From Streptomyces phaeolivaceus (lineage in GTDB: Bacteria; Actinomycetota; Actinomycetes; Streptomycetales; Streptomycetaceae): a stretch of 64,000 bases of DNA. The stretch lies in assembly GCF_009184865.1 (NCBI RefSeq), contig NZ_CP045096.1:2170001-2234000 (forward strand), read 5' to 3'. The position numbers and the translations under genes were made by a program. Shown in pieces: positions 57,004 to 64,000 of the stretch (positions are counted from its first letter, which is position 1; each line of letters opens with the position of its first letter). Under the pieces are notes generated by a model. That model was not told the origin of the DNA. It saw only the letters and a program-made list of their open reading frames with translations, and searched no databases.

Positions 57004-57307
57004 GCGACTACCTCGCAGGGGCGTGGCCCCGTCGTCGATCGGACTATGACTCACAGCGATCACGTGCGCACACCGCCCTTGAGGCCGGCTCGGGAGACCT
57101 GCCGTTCCACGGCTCGGCGTCAGCTGTGGCTCGGCGTCAGCTGTGGCCTGGCATCAGCCGTGGCGCGGCGTCAGCCACGGCCTCGCTTCGACCCCGGCCC
57201 GGCGGCCCCCACCACCCGGCTTCGCCCACCGCCGAACCGACGGTCGTCGGCGCTCTCACCGACGACCGGGGACAGCGCATCCGGCGGTCACGGAAGGAGG
57301 CGGCGGC
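57004..57307. other. trpB-trpM intergenic region
   Basis: About 300 bases with no convincing gene; long for an intra-cluster gap. It carries four 17-bp repeats (57113-57180) and several possible hairpins, for example CCGTGGC pairing with GCCACGG in the leftward transcript. It may hold a trpB promoter or an attenuator-like structure; no Trp-rich leader peptide is visible. Confidence 0.4.
57113..57180. repeat. four 17-bp tandem repeats upstream of trpB
   Basis: Units CTCGGCGTCAGCTGTGG (57113-57129, repeated 57130-57146 identically), CCTGGCATCAGCCGTGG (57147-57163) and CGCGGCGTCAGCCACGG (57164-57180). Head to tail with no spacers. Confidence 0.88.
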
Positions 57308-57487
57308 TCAGCTGCCCGCAGGGCGTGCGCGCGTACGGGACCGGGGCCATCGCATGCCGTTCACCTGACCCGGCTCGTCACCGATGACATAGCGGACCCG
57401 GCGCCCGTGGACCCGGCGGGCCGGCGCCCGGCAGCCACGGGGACGGCACCCGCGCGCGAGGCGGGCGTAGGGGTCCCGGGGAGTCAT
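57308..57487 (-). CDS. trpM: TrpM, small tryptophan-biosynthesis modulator
   Basis: Small basic protein of about 59 residues from ATG 57487 (ATG 57502 is also in frame). The conserved core reads CRPRGCRAPARRVHGRRV then RYVIGDEPGQVNGMRW, which I recall as characteristic of the TrpM proteins found between trpC and trpB in Streptomyces; TrpM influences tryptophan synthesis and growth by a mechanism not fully known. It lies in the expected place, 166 bases after trpC. Confidence 0.78.
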   Translation of the reverse strand: MTPRDPYARLARGCRPRGCRAPARRVHGRRVRYVIGDEPGQVNGMRWPRSRTRARPAGS

Positions 57488-57653
57488 GGTGATCGAGAAC
57501 ATCAGGGCACAGCCTACCGGTCCCGCATCACCCGTGCGGGCGACATCGGGGGTGGTCCACGAGAGGCCGACCGGCGGCGATCCGCACCCCACCGCCCCGG
57601 CCGGGGCGCACCCCGGACGGCCGGCGGTGAAGGCGTGGTCGGTCATGGCCGGG

Positions 57654-58463
57654 TCAGTTCCGCCCGTGCCGCAGCGCCGGGTGCTCGCCCGCGGCGACGA
57701 GGTCGGCGACGGCCGTCTTGGGGTCCTTGCCGGTGACAAGGGACTCGCCCACGAGGACCGCGTCGGCGCCGGCGTTGGCGTAGGCGATGAGGTCGTGCGG
57801 GCCCCGGACACCGGACTCGGCGATCTTGACGATGGAGTCGGGGATCTCGGGGGCGACCCGCTCGAACGTGGTGCGGTCGACCTCGAGGGTCTTGAGGTTG
57901 CGGGCGTTGACCCCGATCACCCGGGCACCGGCGTCCACCGCGCGTTCGACCTCGTCCTCGTCGTGGACCTCGACGAGCGGGGTGAGCCCGATGGACTCGG
58001 CGCGCTCGATCAGCGACTCCAGCGCCGGCTGGTCGAGGGCCGCGACGATCAGCAGGGCGACGTCGGCGCCGTACGCCCGCGCCTCCCACAGCTGGTACGA
58101 GGTGACGATGAAGTCCTTGCGCAGAACGGGGATGTCCACGCGCGCGCGGACGGCCTCCAGGTCGGCGAGGGAGCCGCCGAAGCGGCGCTGTTCGGTGAGG
58201 ACGGAGATGATCGCCGCACCGCCCGCCTCGTAGTCGGCCGCGAGACCGGCCGGGTCGGCGATCGCGGCGAGCGCGCCCTTGGAGGGGCTGGAGCGCTTCA
58301 CCTCGCAGATCACCTTGACGCCGTCGCCGCGCAGCGCGGCCGCGCCGTCCTTGGCCGCCGGAGCCTTCGCCGCGCGCTCCTTGAGCTCGTCGAGGCTGAC
58401 GCGCGCCTGCCGCTCCGCGAGGTCGGCACGGACTCCGTCGATGATCTCGTCGAGCACACTCAC
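57654..58463 (-). CDS. trpC: indole-3-glycerol phosphate synthase
   Basis: Closes the indole ring from carboxyphenylaminodeoxyribulose phosphate. 269 residues, TIM barrel. Active-site blocks: [13 protein letters not shown] (catalytic Lys), PVLRKDFIV (second Lys), [12 protein letters not shown] (Glu), [10 protein letters not shown] and [13 protein letters not shown] 58463 start fits the family N-terminus ([18 protein letters not shown]). A promoter-like sequence lies just upstream. Confidence 0.95.
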   Translation of the reverse strand: MSVLDEIIDGVRADLAERQARVSLDELKERAAKAPAAKDGAAALRGDGVKVICEVKRSSPSKGALAAIADPAGLAADYEAGGAAIISVLTEQRRFGGSLADLEAVRARVDIPVLRKDFIVTSYQLWEARAYGADVALLIVAALDQPALESLIERAESIGLTPLVEVHDEDEVERAVDAGARVIGVNARNLKTLEVDRTTFERVAPEIPDSIVKIAESGVRGPHDLIAYANAGADAVLVGESLVTGKDPKTAVADLVAAGEHPALRHGRN

Positions 58464-58490
58464 GCGAGCGGTCCCCTTTCAGACGGTGAA

Positions 58491-58519
58491 ACGATAGAAA
58501 CGGCAAAAATCGGTGACAA
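58491..58519 (-). promoter_or_regulatory. candidate vegetative promoter of trpC
   Basis: On the minus strand, TTGTCA (58514-58519) and TATCGT (58491-58496) are spaced 17 bases, a good HrdB-type match, ending 28 bases before the trpC start codon. The flanking AT-rich stretch is unusual for this genome. Confidence 0.5.
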
Positions 58520-58652
58520 CGTTTGACGGTCATGTATTGACAGTCGAGCGGTTCTCGGTGTTCAGGCGGTTCACTGTGATGGTATCCGCAGGACGGCGTG
58601 GGCCTCGCATCCGGTTGACGGCGGTCCCACTACCTGGACGTTCACCATTTGA

Positions 58653-59114
58653 TCAAGGATGCAGCCAGCCACCGAACGGCGAGTTCCGGACAACCGTGAA
58701 GACCAGCGCCAACGCGCCCAGCGACCAGATCTGCACGGGTCCGAGCCGGAGCCGCAGGGGCCGGCCGCGCGCCACATGGACCACCCAAACGGTCCACAGC
58801 ACCGCGAAGCCCAGGAAGCCCGCCACGGCCAGCGCGTTGTCGGTGAGGGCGGTCGCGATGTCCCCGTGCGCGAAGGCGTGCGCGCTGCGCAGTCCGCCGC
58901 AGCCGGGGCAGTAGAGGCCGGTGAAGCGCCACAGCGGGCAGACCGGATAGTGGCCGGGTTCGTTCGGGTCCACGGCCGCGACATACGCGAAGGCCCCGCC
59001 GACGGCCGCGAGCACCCCGGCGGGCACCCACAGGCGGGCGCGCGAGGGCCGCACGGTCGGGGGTGCGGGCGCGGTCGGCTGAGTCTCGTGGGTCTCGGCG
59101 TTCACACACCGCAT
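58653..59114 (-). CDS. DUF2752 membrane protein
   Basis: Small membrane protein, 153 residues from ATG 59114 (GTG 59105 also possible). Two to three helices; family signature YPVCPLWRFTGLYCPGCGGL with a CPGCG motif, followed by AHAFAHGDIATAL and a final FGGWLHP. Function unknown. Conserved beside trp genes in Streptomyces; its transcript begins after the terminator at 59140-59182. Confidence 0.88.
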   Translation of the reverse strand: MRCVNAETHETQPTAPAPPTVRPSRARLWVPAGVLAAVGGAFAYVAAVDPNEPGHYPVCPLWRFTGLYCPGCGGLRSAHAFAHGDIATALTDNALAVAGFLGFAVLWTVWVVHVARGRPLRLRLGPVQIWSLGALALVFTVVRNSPFGGWLHP

Positions 59115-59139
59115 TCTGCCCCGCGCGGGCCGTACACGC

Positions 59140-59182
59140 GCACGAGGGACGGCCCGGTGGTGTGCCGGGCCGTCCCTCGTGC
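59140..59182 (-). terminator. terminator after the HGxxPAAW gene
   Basis: Perfect 18-bp stem GCACGAGGGACGGCCCGG (59140-59157) with its complement (59165-59182), loop TGGTGTG, five bases past the stop of the gene at 59188. It marks the end of the hisI-trpE transcript. Confidence 0.88.
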
Positions 59183-59187
59183 GGACG

Positions 59188-59460
59188 TCAGCTCTTGGCG
59201 CCGGCCGGCTCGGGGGTCGCCGTCGCCTGCGCGCGGACCGTCGCCGTCTCGTACACGGCGTGCGCGTCCTTCGGCATGCCCAGGCCCATGGACCTCATGA
59301 CCAAGCCGACGACGCCGCCGAGGACGACGATGACCATGCCGGCCCAGAATCCCAGCGGCTGGGCCATCACCATGTAGGCGCCCGAGACGCAGAAACCGAT
59401 GAAGGCGATGGTGACGCCGGTCCAGGCGGCCGGGGTGTGACCGTGGCTGCTGCCCGCCAT
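59188..59460 (-). CDS. HGxxPAAW-family small membrane protein
   Basis: A 90-residue protein starting MAGSSHGHTPAAWTGV, the motif that names the family, followed by two membrane helices (VTIAFIGFCVSGAYMV and FWAGMVIVVLGGVVGLVM). ATG 59460 has GAGGAG upstream. Function unknown; regularly found with trpE in actinobacteria, so a link to tryptophan metabolism is inferred from neighbourhood only. Confidence 0.87.
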   Translation of the reverse strand: MAGSSHGHTPAAWTGVTIAFIGFCVSGAYMVMAQPLGFWAGMVIVVLGGVVGLVMRSMGLGMPKDAHAVYETATVRAQATATPEPAGAKS

Positions 59461-59584
59461 GACTTGCTCCTCGTTGTTCATTGCGTGGTGCTCGATGCGT
59501 GTCGCTCGACGCTCGTGCTGAGTCGGACGCTCACCGCCCATTGTCCCGTACCCCCGCGCGTGCGTGGCGCGGGGGTGTCCACTC

Positions 59585-60226
59585 TCACGTTCCCGGCGCC
59601 GTCGGGTCCTCGCCCCGGTCCAGGGCCTTCCAGATGTCCTCGGGCCGGTCGGGGTCGACCGGCGCGGCCTTGCGCGGCCGGGGGGTGCCGTCGCGTTCGT
59701 AGCGGCCGGACATCGCGGGCCACAGCCGTCCGTAGCGGAGCGCGAGCAGCCCGGCGAGCAGGATGAGCGCGCCGCCGACGGCCGCGACGTACGGCCAGCC
59801 GGTGTGGCTGAGCGTGTCGACGGTCGCGGCGTTGTCGCCGGAGGCCTCGGCCGCCTTGTCGTCGAGCGCCGAGCCGTCGTACGCGCCGAGCAGTGCGGCG
59901 GCGACCGTGCCCGCGCCGGAGAGGGCGAGCAGCACGGCGACGAGGACGCGCCCGGAGCGGCGTACGGCGAAGACGGCGACGAGCGCGGCGAGGCCGACCA
60001 CGGCGAGCGCGGCGGGCACGCCCGTGACGTCGCTGCCCTGGGCGGTCAGCGGGAAGGGGCCGCCGGCCACCGTGACGGTGCCCTCCGACCAGCGCTGGCG
60101 GCTGGCGAGCAGCGCGACGGCAGCGCCGAGCGCACCGCTGAGCAGCGCCAGGGCGAGACTGCGCCGGCCGGCGCGGACGGCCACGGGTTCGGAACGGGGG
60201 TGAGGTACTGCGGTCACGTACCCCAC
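59585..60226 (-). CDS. Trp-region conserved membrane protein (TIGR02234)
   Basis: A 213-residue membrane protein with four helices (LALALLSGALGAAVALLA, AALAVVGLAALVAVFAV, VLVAVLLALSGAGTVAA, WPYVAAVGGALILLAGLLAL) and a large external loop containing RQRWSEG. Matches the tryptophan-associated transmembrane family TIGR02234. GTG 60226 or GTG 60217. The soluble C-terminus ends DPDRPEDIWKALDRGEDPT, typical of the family. No biochemical role known. Confidence 0.88.
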   Translation of the reverse strand: MGYVTAVPHPRSEPVAVRAGRRSLALALLSGALGAAVALLASRQRWSEGTVTVAGGPFPLTAQGSDVTGVPAALAVVGLAALVAVFAVRRSGRVLVAVLLALSGAGTVAAALLGAYDGSALDDKAAEASGDNAATVDTLSHTGWPYVAAVGGALILLAGLLALRYGRLWPAMSGRYERDGTPRPRKAAPVDPDRPEDIWKALDRGEDPTAPGT

Positions 60227-60278
60227 TATCGCCTGCCCCCCGGGTGGGTCGTCACCCGGGGTTCACGTGAGAAGCGCC

Positions 60279-61757
60279 CTATTGCCCCAGCCGGTTGGCC
60301 GTGTGCACCGCGCGCAGGACCGCCGCCGCCTTGTTGCGGCACTCGGTGTCCTCGGCGACGGGGTCGGAGTCGGCGACGATGCCGGCGCCGGCCTGGACGT
60401 ACGCCGTGCCGCCCCGGAGGAGGGCCGTGCGGATGGCGATGGCGGTGTCGGAGTCGCCCGCGAAGTCGAGATAGCCGACGCAGCCGCCGTACAGGCCCCG
60501 GCGGGACGGCTCCAGTTCGTCGATGATCTGCATCGCGCGGGGCTTCGGCGCGCCGGAGAGGGTGCCGGCGGGGAAGCAGGCGGTCAGCACGTCGAAGGCG
60601 GTGCGGCCGGGCGCGACCCGGCCGGTGACGGTGGACACGATGTGCATGACGTGGGAGTACCGCTCGACGGACATGAAGTCGACGACCTCGACCGAGCCCG
60701 GTTCGCAGACCCGGCCCAGGTCGTTGCGGCCCAGGTCGACGAGCATCAGGTGCTCGGCGCGCTCCTTGGGGTCGGCGAGCAGTTCCTCGGCGAGGGCCTG
60801 GTCCTCCTGCGGGGTGGCGCCCCGGTGCCGGGTGCCGGCGATGGGGTGGACCATGGCCTGCCCGTCCTCGACCTTGACCAGGGCCTCGGGCGAGGAGCCG
60901 ACGACGTCGAAGCCGTCGAAGCGGAACAGGTACATGTACGGGGAGGGGTTGGTCGCCCTCAGGACCCGGTACACGTCCAGCGCGCTCGCCGTGCACGGGG
61001 TTTCGAAGCGCTGGGAGGGGACGACCTGGAAGGCCTCGCCGGCCCGGATGCGCTCCTTGATGTCCTCGACGGCCTCCTGGAAGTCGGGGCCGCCCCACAG
61101 CGCGGTGTACTCGGGCAGCTCGGAGGGCGGGAGGGCCGCCGGGGGCTGGGCGACGGGCCGGGCGAGGTCGGCCTCCATGGCGTCGAGGCGGGCGACGGCG
61201 TCGGCGTGGGCCTCGTCGACGCCCGTGTCCAGGTCGTTGTGGTTGATGGCGTTGGCGATGAGGAGGACCGAGCCCTCCCAGTGGTCCATGACCGCCAGAT
61301 CGCTGGTCAGGAGCATGGTCAGTTCGGGCAGCCCTAGGTCGTCCCGCTCGCCGGGGCCGATCTTCTCCAGGCGGCGCACGATGTCGTAGCCGAGATAGCC
61401 GACCATGCCGCCGGTGAAGGGCGGCATGCCCTCGTGGTGGGGGGTGTGGAGCGTCTCGATGGTGGCGCGCAGCGCGGCGAGGGGGTCGCCGTCGACGGGG
61501 ACGCCGACGGGCGGGGTGCCCAGCCAGTGGGCCTGTCCGTCCCGGGCGGTGAGGGTGGCGTGGCTGCGGACGCCGACGAAGGAGTAGCGGGACCATGCGC
61601 GGCCGTTCTCCGCGGACTCCAGCAGGAAGGTGCCGGGGCGCTCGGCGGCGAGCTTGCGGTAGAGCGCGACCGGGGTGTCGCCGTCGGCGAGGAGCTTGCG
61701 GCTGACGGGGATGACCCGGCGGTCGCCGGCCAGCTTGCGGAACGTCTCGAGGTCCAT
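60279..61757 (-). CDS. trpE: anthranilate synthase component I
   Basis: Makes anthranilate from chorismate, the committed step to tryptophan. 492 residues from ATG 61757. The feedback-inhibition motif LLESAENG is present (residues about 39-46), so it should be tryptophan-sensitive. Catalytic blocks: [84 protein letters not shown]. It is 11 bases after hisI, so his and trp genes share a transcript here. The trpG amidotransferase subunit is not in the window. Confidence 0.95.
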   Translation of the reverse strand: MDLETFRKLAGDRRVIPVSRKLLADGDTPVALYRKLAAERPGTFLLESAENGRAWSRYSFVGVRSHATLTARDGQAHWLGTPPVGVPVDGDPLAALRATIETLHTPHHEGMPPFTGGMVGYLGYDIVRRLEKIGPGERDDLGLPELTMLLTSDLAVMDHWEGSVLLIANAINHNDLDTGVDEAHADAVARLDAMEADLARPVAQPPAALPPSELPEYTALWGGPDFQEAVEDIKERIRAGEAFQVVPSQRFETPCTASALDVYRVLRATNPSPYMYLFRFDGFDVVGSSPEALVKVEDGQAMVHPIAGTRHRGATPQEDQALAEELLADPKERAEHLMLVDLGRNDLGRVCEPGSVEVVDFMSVERYSHVMHIVSTVTGRVAPGRTAFDVLTACFPAGTLSGAPKPRAMQIIDELEPSRRGLYGGCVGYLDFAGDSDTAIAIRTALLRGGTAYVQAGAGIVADSDPVAEDTECRNKAAAVLRAVHTANRLGQ

Positions 61758-61768
61758 GGCGGCTGACC

Positions 61769-62215
61769 TTACTGATCCAGTGACGGGACGTCGGAATCGG
61801 CGCCGCCCTCGGCTGACTCGAGGACGTCCTCGTCGAAGCAGGTGCGGGCGCCGGTGTGGCAGGCGGCGCCGATCTGGTCGACCTTGACGAGGAGGGTGTC
61901 GGCGTCGCAGTCCAGGGCGACGGACTTCACCCACTGGAAGTGGCCGGAGGTGTCGCCCTTCACCCAGTACTCGCGGCGGCTGCGCGACCAGTACGTGCAG
62001 CGGCCGGTGGTGAGCGTGCGGTGCAGGGCCTCGTCGTCCATCCAGCCGAGCATGAGCACCTCACCGGTGTCGTACTGCTGGGCGATGGCGGGCAGGAGCC
62101 CGTCGGCGCCGCGCTTGAGGCGCGCGGCGATCCCGGGGTCCAGCGCGCTGGAAGCGCCGGGGCCGGCGGGGGCTCCGGGACCGGGAGGGCTGCTGGGGGA
62201 CGGCGTGCTGGTCAT
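61769..62215 (-). CDS. hisI: phosphoribosyl-AMP cyclohydrolase
   Basis: Third step of histidine synthesis, hydrolysing phosphoribosyl-AMP. 148 residues from ATG 62215; a Pro/Gly/Ser-rich N-terminal 25 residues is not part of the family core. Metal and substrate motifs: [48 protein letters not shown] and the zinc ligands in [11 protein letters not shown]. Single-function form without the HisE domain. First gene of the hisI-trpE set. Confidence 0.95.
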   Translation of the reverse strand: MTSTPSPSSPPGPGAPAGPGASSALDPGIAARLKRGADGLLPAIAQQYDTGEVLMLGWMDDEALHRTLTTGRCTYWSRSRREYWVKGDTSGHFQWVKSVALDCDADTLLVKVDQIGAACHTGARTCFDEDVLESAEGGADSDVPSLDQ

Positions 62216-62370
62216 GCGTGCCATTGTGCCGCGCCGCGCGGACCGGCCTCGCCGGTTGTCCACAGGCCGGACCTTCTTGTCATACGAACACCACCCGGTC
62301 CCAGGGGGTCCGTCGTGTCTCGGCCGGACCTGCGCTGGGCGGAGCGTCGGCCCGGTCGTAGGCTGGCGGC

Positions 62371-63006
62371 ATGTCGACCCATGCCAAGCGTGAACGGCTT
62401 CTCTTCGCCGACCTGTTGGAGACCGCGGGCCCTGAGGCCCCCACCCTGTGCGAGGGCTGGACGACCCGTGACCTCGCCGCGCACGTGGTGGTGCGCGAGC
62501 GCCGCCCCGACGCCGCCGGGGGCATTCTGATCAAGCAGCTCGCGTCGCGCCTGGACCGGGTGATGGCGGAGTTCGCCGCGAAGCCGTACGAGGAGCTGAT
62601 CCAGCTCGTGCGTACCGGTCCGCCGCGTTTCTCGCCCTTCTCCCTCAAGCAGATCGACGAGGCCTCGAACACGATCGAGTTCTATGTCCACACCGAGGAC
62701 ATCCGCCGCGCCCGGCCCGAGTGGACCCCGCGCGAGCTGGACCATGTCTTCCAGGACGCCCTCTGGTCCCGTCTGGAGCGCACGGCCCGTCTGATGGGCC
62801 GCGGCTCCCCCACCGGCATGGTGCTGCGCCGCCCCGACGGCCGGACGGCGGTCGCCCACCGGGGCGCCCCCGTCGTCACCGTCACCGGCGAGCCCTCCGA
62901 GCTGCTCCTGTTCCTCTACGGCCGCCAGCAGGTCGCCGACGTCGAACTGGAGGGCGAGAAGGAAGCCATCACCAAGCTGCACGAGACGAAGCAGCTGGGT
63001 ATCTGA
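62371..63006 (+). CDS. TIGR03085-family metal-binding protein (DinB/mycothiol maleylpyruvate isomerase-like)
   Basis: A 211-residue four-helix-bundle protein of the DinB-like group. Family sequence [40 protein letters not shown], and [15 protein letters not shown] show the His ligands expected for a divalent metal (AAHVVV and YVHTED). Mycothiol-dependent enzymes share this fold, so a mycothiol-linked transferase or isomerase is possible, but no reaction is known. Start ATG 62371. Confidence 0.88.
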   Translation: MSTHAKRERLLFADLLETAGPEAPTLCEGWTTRDLAAHVVVRERRPDAAGGILIKQLASRLDRVMAEFAAKPYEELIQLVRTGPPRFSPFSLKQIDEASNTIEFYVHTEDIRRARPEWTPRELDHVFQDALWSRLERTARLMGRGSPTGMVLRRPDGRTAVAHRGAPVVTVTGEPSELLLFLYGRQQVADVELEGEKEAITKLHETKQLGI

Positions 63007-63033
63007 GGCGAGGCCGCGGTACGCGTGGCCTGC

Positions 63034-63070
63034 ATGTAAGCCCCGGCCACCTGGTGGCCGGGGCTTACAT
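63034..63070. terminator. terminator between convergent TIGR03085 and hisF genes
   Basis: Nearly continuous palindrome: ATGTAAGCCCCGGCCACC (63034-63051), one central T, and its exact complement (63053-63070). Confidence 0.88.
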
Positions 63071-63094
63071 CAGAGTTCGAAGGCGCCCACGGCG

Positions 63095-63850
63095 TCACCG
63101 CACGGGGTGTCCCGCCCCCCGCAGCGCGTCCTTGACCTCGCCGATGCGCAGGTCGCCGAAGTGGAACACGGACGCGGCGAGGACGGCGTCGGCGCCCGCC
63201 TCGATGGCCGGGGAGAAGTCCGCCAGCCTGCCGGCGCCGCCGGAGGCGATGACGGGAACGGTGACGTGCCCCCGTACGGCCGCGATCATCTCCAGGTCGT
63301 AGCCGTCCTTGGTGCCGTCCGCGTCCATCGAGTTGAGCAGGATCTCGCCGGCGCCCAGTTCGGCGGCCCGGTGGGCCCACTCGACGGCGTCGATGCCGGT
63401 GCCCTTGCGACCGCCGTGGGTGGTGACCTCGAAGGACCCGGAGGGCGTGCGGCGCGCGTCGACCGACAGGACCAGCACCTGGCGGCCGAAGCGCTCGGCG
63501 ATCTCGCGGATCAGCTCGGGGCGGGCGATCGCCGCCGTGTTGACGCCGACCTTGTCCGCGCCGGCCCGCAGCAGTTTGTCCACGTCCTCGGCGGTGCGGA
63601 CGCCGCCGCCGACCGTGAGCGGGATGAAGACCTGCTCGGCGGTGCGGCGCACCACGTCGTACGTCGTCTCGCGGTTGCCCGACGAGGCGGTGATGTCCAG
63701 GAACGTCAGCTCGTCGGCGCCCTCGGTGTCGTACACCTTCGCCATCTCGACGGGGTCGCCCGCGTCGCGCAGGTTCTGGAAGTTGACACCCTTGACGACC
63801 CGGCCGTTGTCCACGTCCAGGCAGGGGATGACTCGGACCGCGAGGGTCAT
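63095..63850 (-). CDS. hisF: imidazole glycerol phosphate synthase cyclase subunit
   Basis: Forms imidazole glycerol phosphate and AICAR, using ammonia from HisH. 251 residues, TIM barrel. Catalytic Asp near residue 11 in [20 protein letters not shown] and Asp near 130 in [12 protein letters not shown]; phosphate loops [15 protein letters not shown] [11 protein letters not shown] and [14 protein letters not shown] 63850 overlaps the upstream RidA stop (ATGA). Confidence 0.96.
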   Translation of the reverse strand: MTLAVRVIPCLDVDNGRVVKGVNFQNLRDAGDPVEMAKVYDTEGADELTFLDITASSGNRETTYDVVRRTAEQVFIPLTVGGGVRTAEDVDKLLRAGADKVGVNTAAIARPELIREIAERFGRQVLVLSVDARRTPSGSFEVTTHGGRKGTGIDAVEWAHRAAELGAGEILLNSMDADGTKDGYDLEMIAAVRGHVTVPVIASGGAGRLADFSPAIEAGADAVLAASVFHFGDLRIGEVKDALRGAGHPVR

Positions 63851-64000
63851 GGATCCACGGCTCCTCTGAATGCTTCGACTTCTACTTCGACAAGGATGCG
63901 CGGGTCGACGAAACCCTCCACGACCAGCAGGGTCGCGGCCGGACGCACCGGGCCGAAGATCTCCTTGTGGGCCCGCCCCACGGCTTCGACGTCCCGCATG
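63847..64000 (-). CDS. RidA-family protein (5' end outside window)
   Basis: C-terminal 50 residues of a RidA/YjgF-family protein: [20 protein letters not shown], then [14 protein letters not shown], the usual family ending. RidA hydrolyses reactive enamine/imine intermediates such as 2-aminoacrylate. The stop overlaps the hisF start. The gene enters from the right edge of the window. Confidence 0.88.
   Translation of the reverse strand, partial: MRDVEAVGRAHKEIFGPVRPAATLLVVEGFVDPRILVEVEVEAFRGAVDP

Overview
This window is a high-G+C actinobacterial chromosome segment, almost certainly Streptomyces. Codon third positions are strongly G/C, GTG starts and ATGA/GTGA gene overlaps are frequent, and the backbone order (livJHMGF, pdtaR, a pyruvate kinase, gltBD, lgt, trpABMC, trpE, hisI, hisF) is the one I remember from the S. 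coelicolor core chromosome around SCO2008-SCO2049. That synteny is from memory and was not searched.

Layout. 1-1564: 3' part of a thioesterase gene, then a lipoprotein and a membrane-anchored protein. 1845-7580: a complete branched-chain amino-acid ABC importer, with a hairpin between the binding-protein gene and the rest. 7674-11666: an ANTAR response regulator, tRNA-Leu(CAA), a free-standing HTH-LAGLIDADG gene, pyruvate kinase and a SIMPL protein. 11848-21773: a Tat-exported nucleotidase, a decapitated SGNH hydrolase, an orphan siderophore-type decarboxylase/N-hydroxylase pair, aminopeptidase N, a receiver protein, chorismate mutase and an HExxH protein with a zinc ribbon.

21923-32224 is the most notable region: eleven genes whose sequences and order match the mycobacterial KstR2 regulon (Rv3548c-Rv3564), which degrades the last two steroid rings (the HIP pathway). 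They are two SDRs, echA20, ipdA, ipdB, ipdC, fadA6, kstR2, ipdF, ipdE1 and ipdE2. Both divergent promoter regions carry copies of one palindromic operator; the right-hand one holds four copies phased at 20-22 bp. The HIP-CoA ligase fadD3 and the upper steroid pathway are not in the window.

32199-36262: a region of decay and possible conflict genes. It has a cytochrome b (qcrB) remnant, a frameshifted VWA gene, a rhomboid protease, and a caspase-family peptidase coupled to a three-helix membrane protein. 36390-42456: glutamate synthase gltBD. 42839-43567: a VIT-type metal transporter. 43819-51121: a tight six-gene operon with four ADP-ribosylglycohydrolase paralogues, a family III CoA-transferase and a CitE-like lyase. 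51184-52696: an intact IS4-family element with perfect 16-bp ends and a 10-bp target duplication, inserted into an intergenic repeat. 52822-64000: lgt, a DsbA-like protein, and the trp genes with their usual streptomycete small companions (trpM, DUF2752, HGxxPAAW, TIGR02234), then hisI, a TIGR03085 protein, hisF and the end of a RidA gene.

Starts were chosen from ribosome-binding sites, overlaps and family N-termini; family assignments rest on motifs and remembered homologues.
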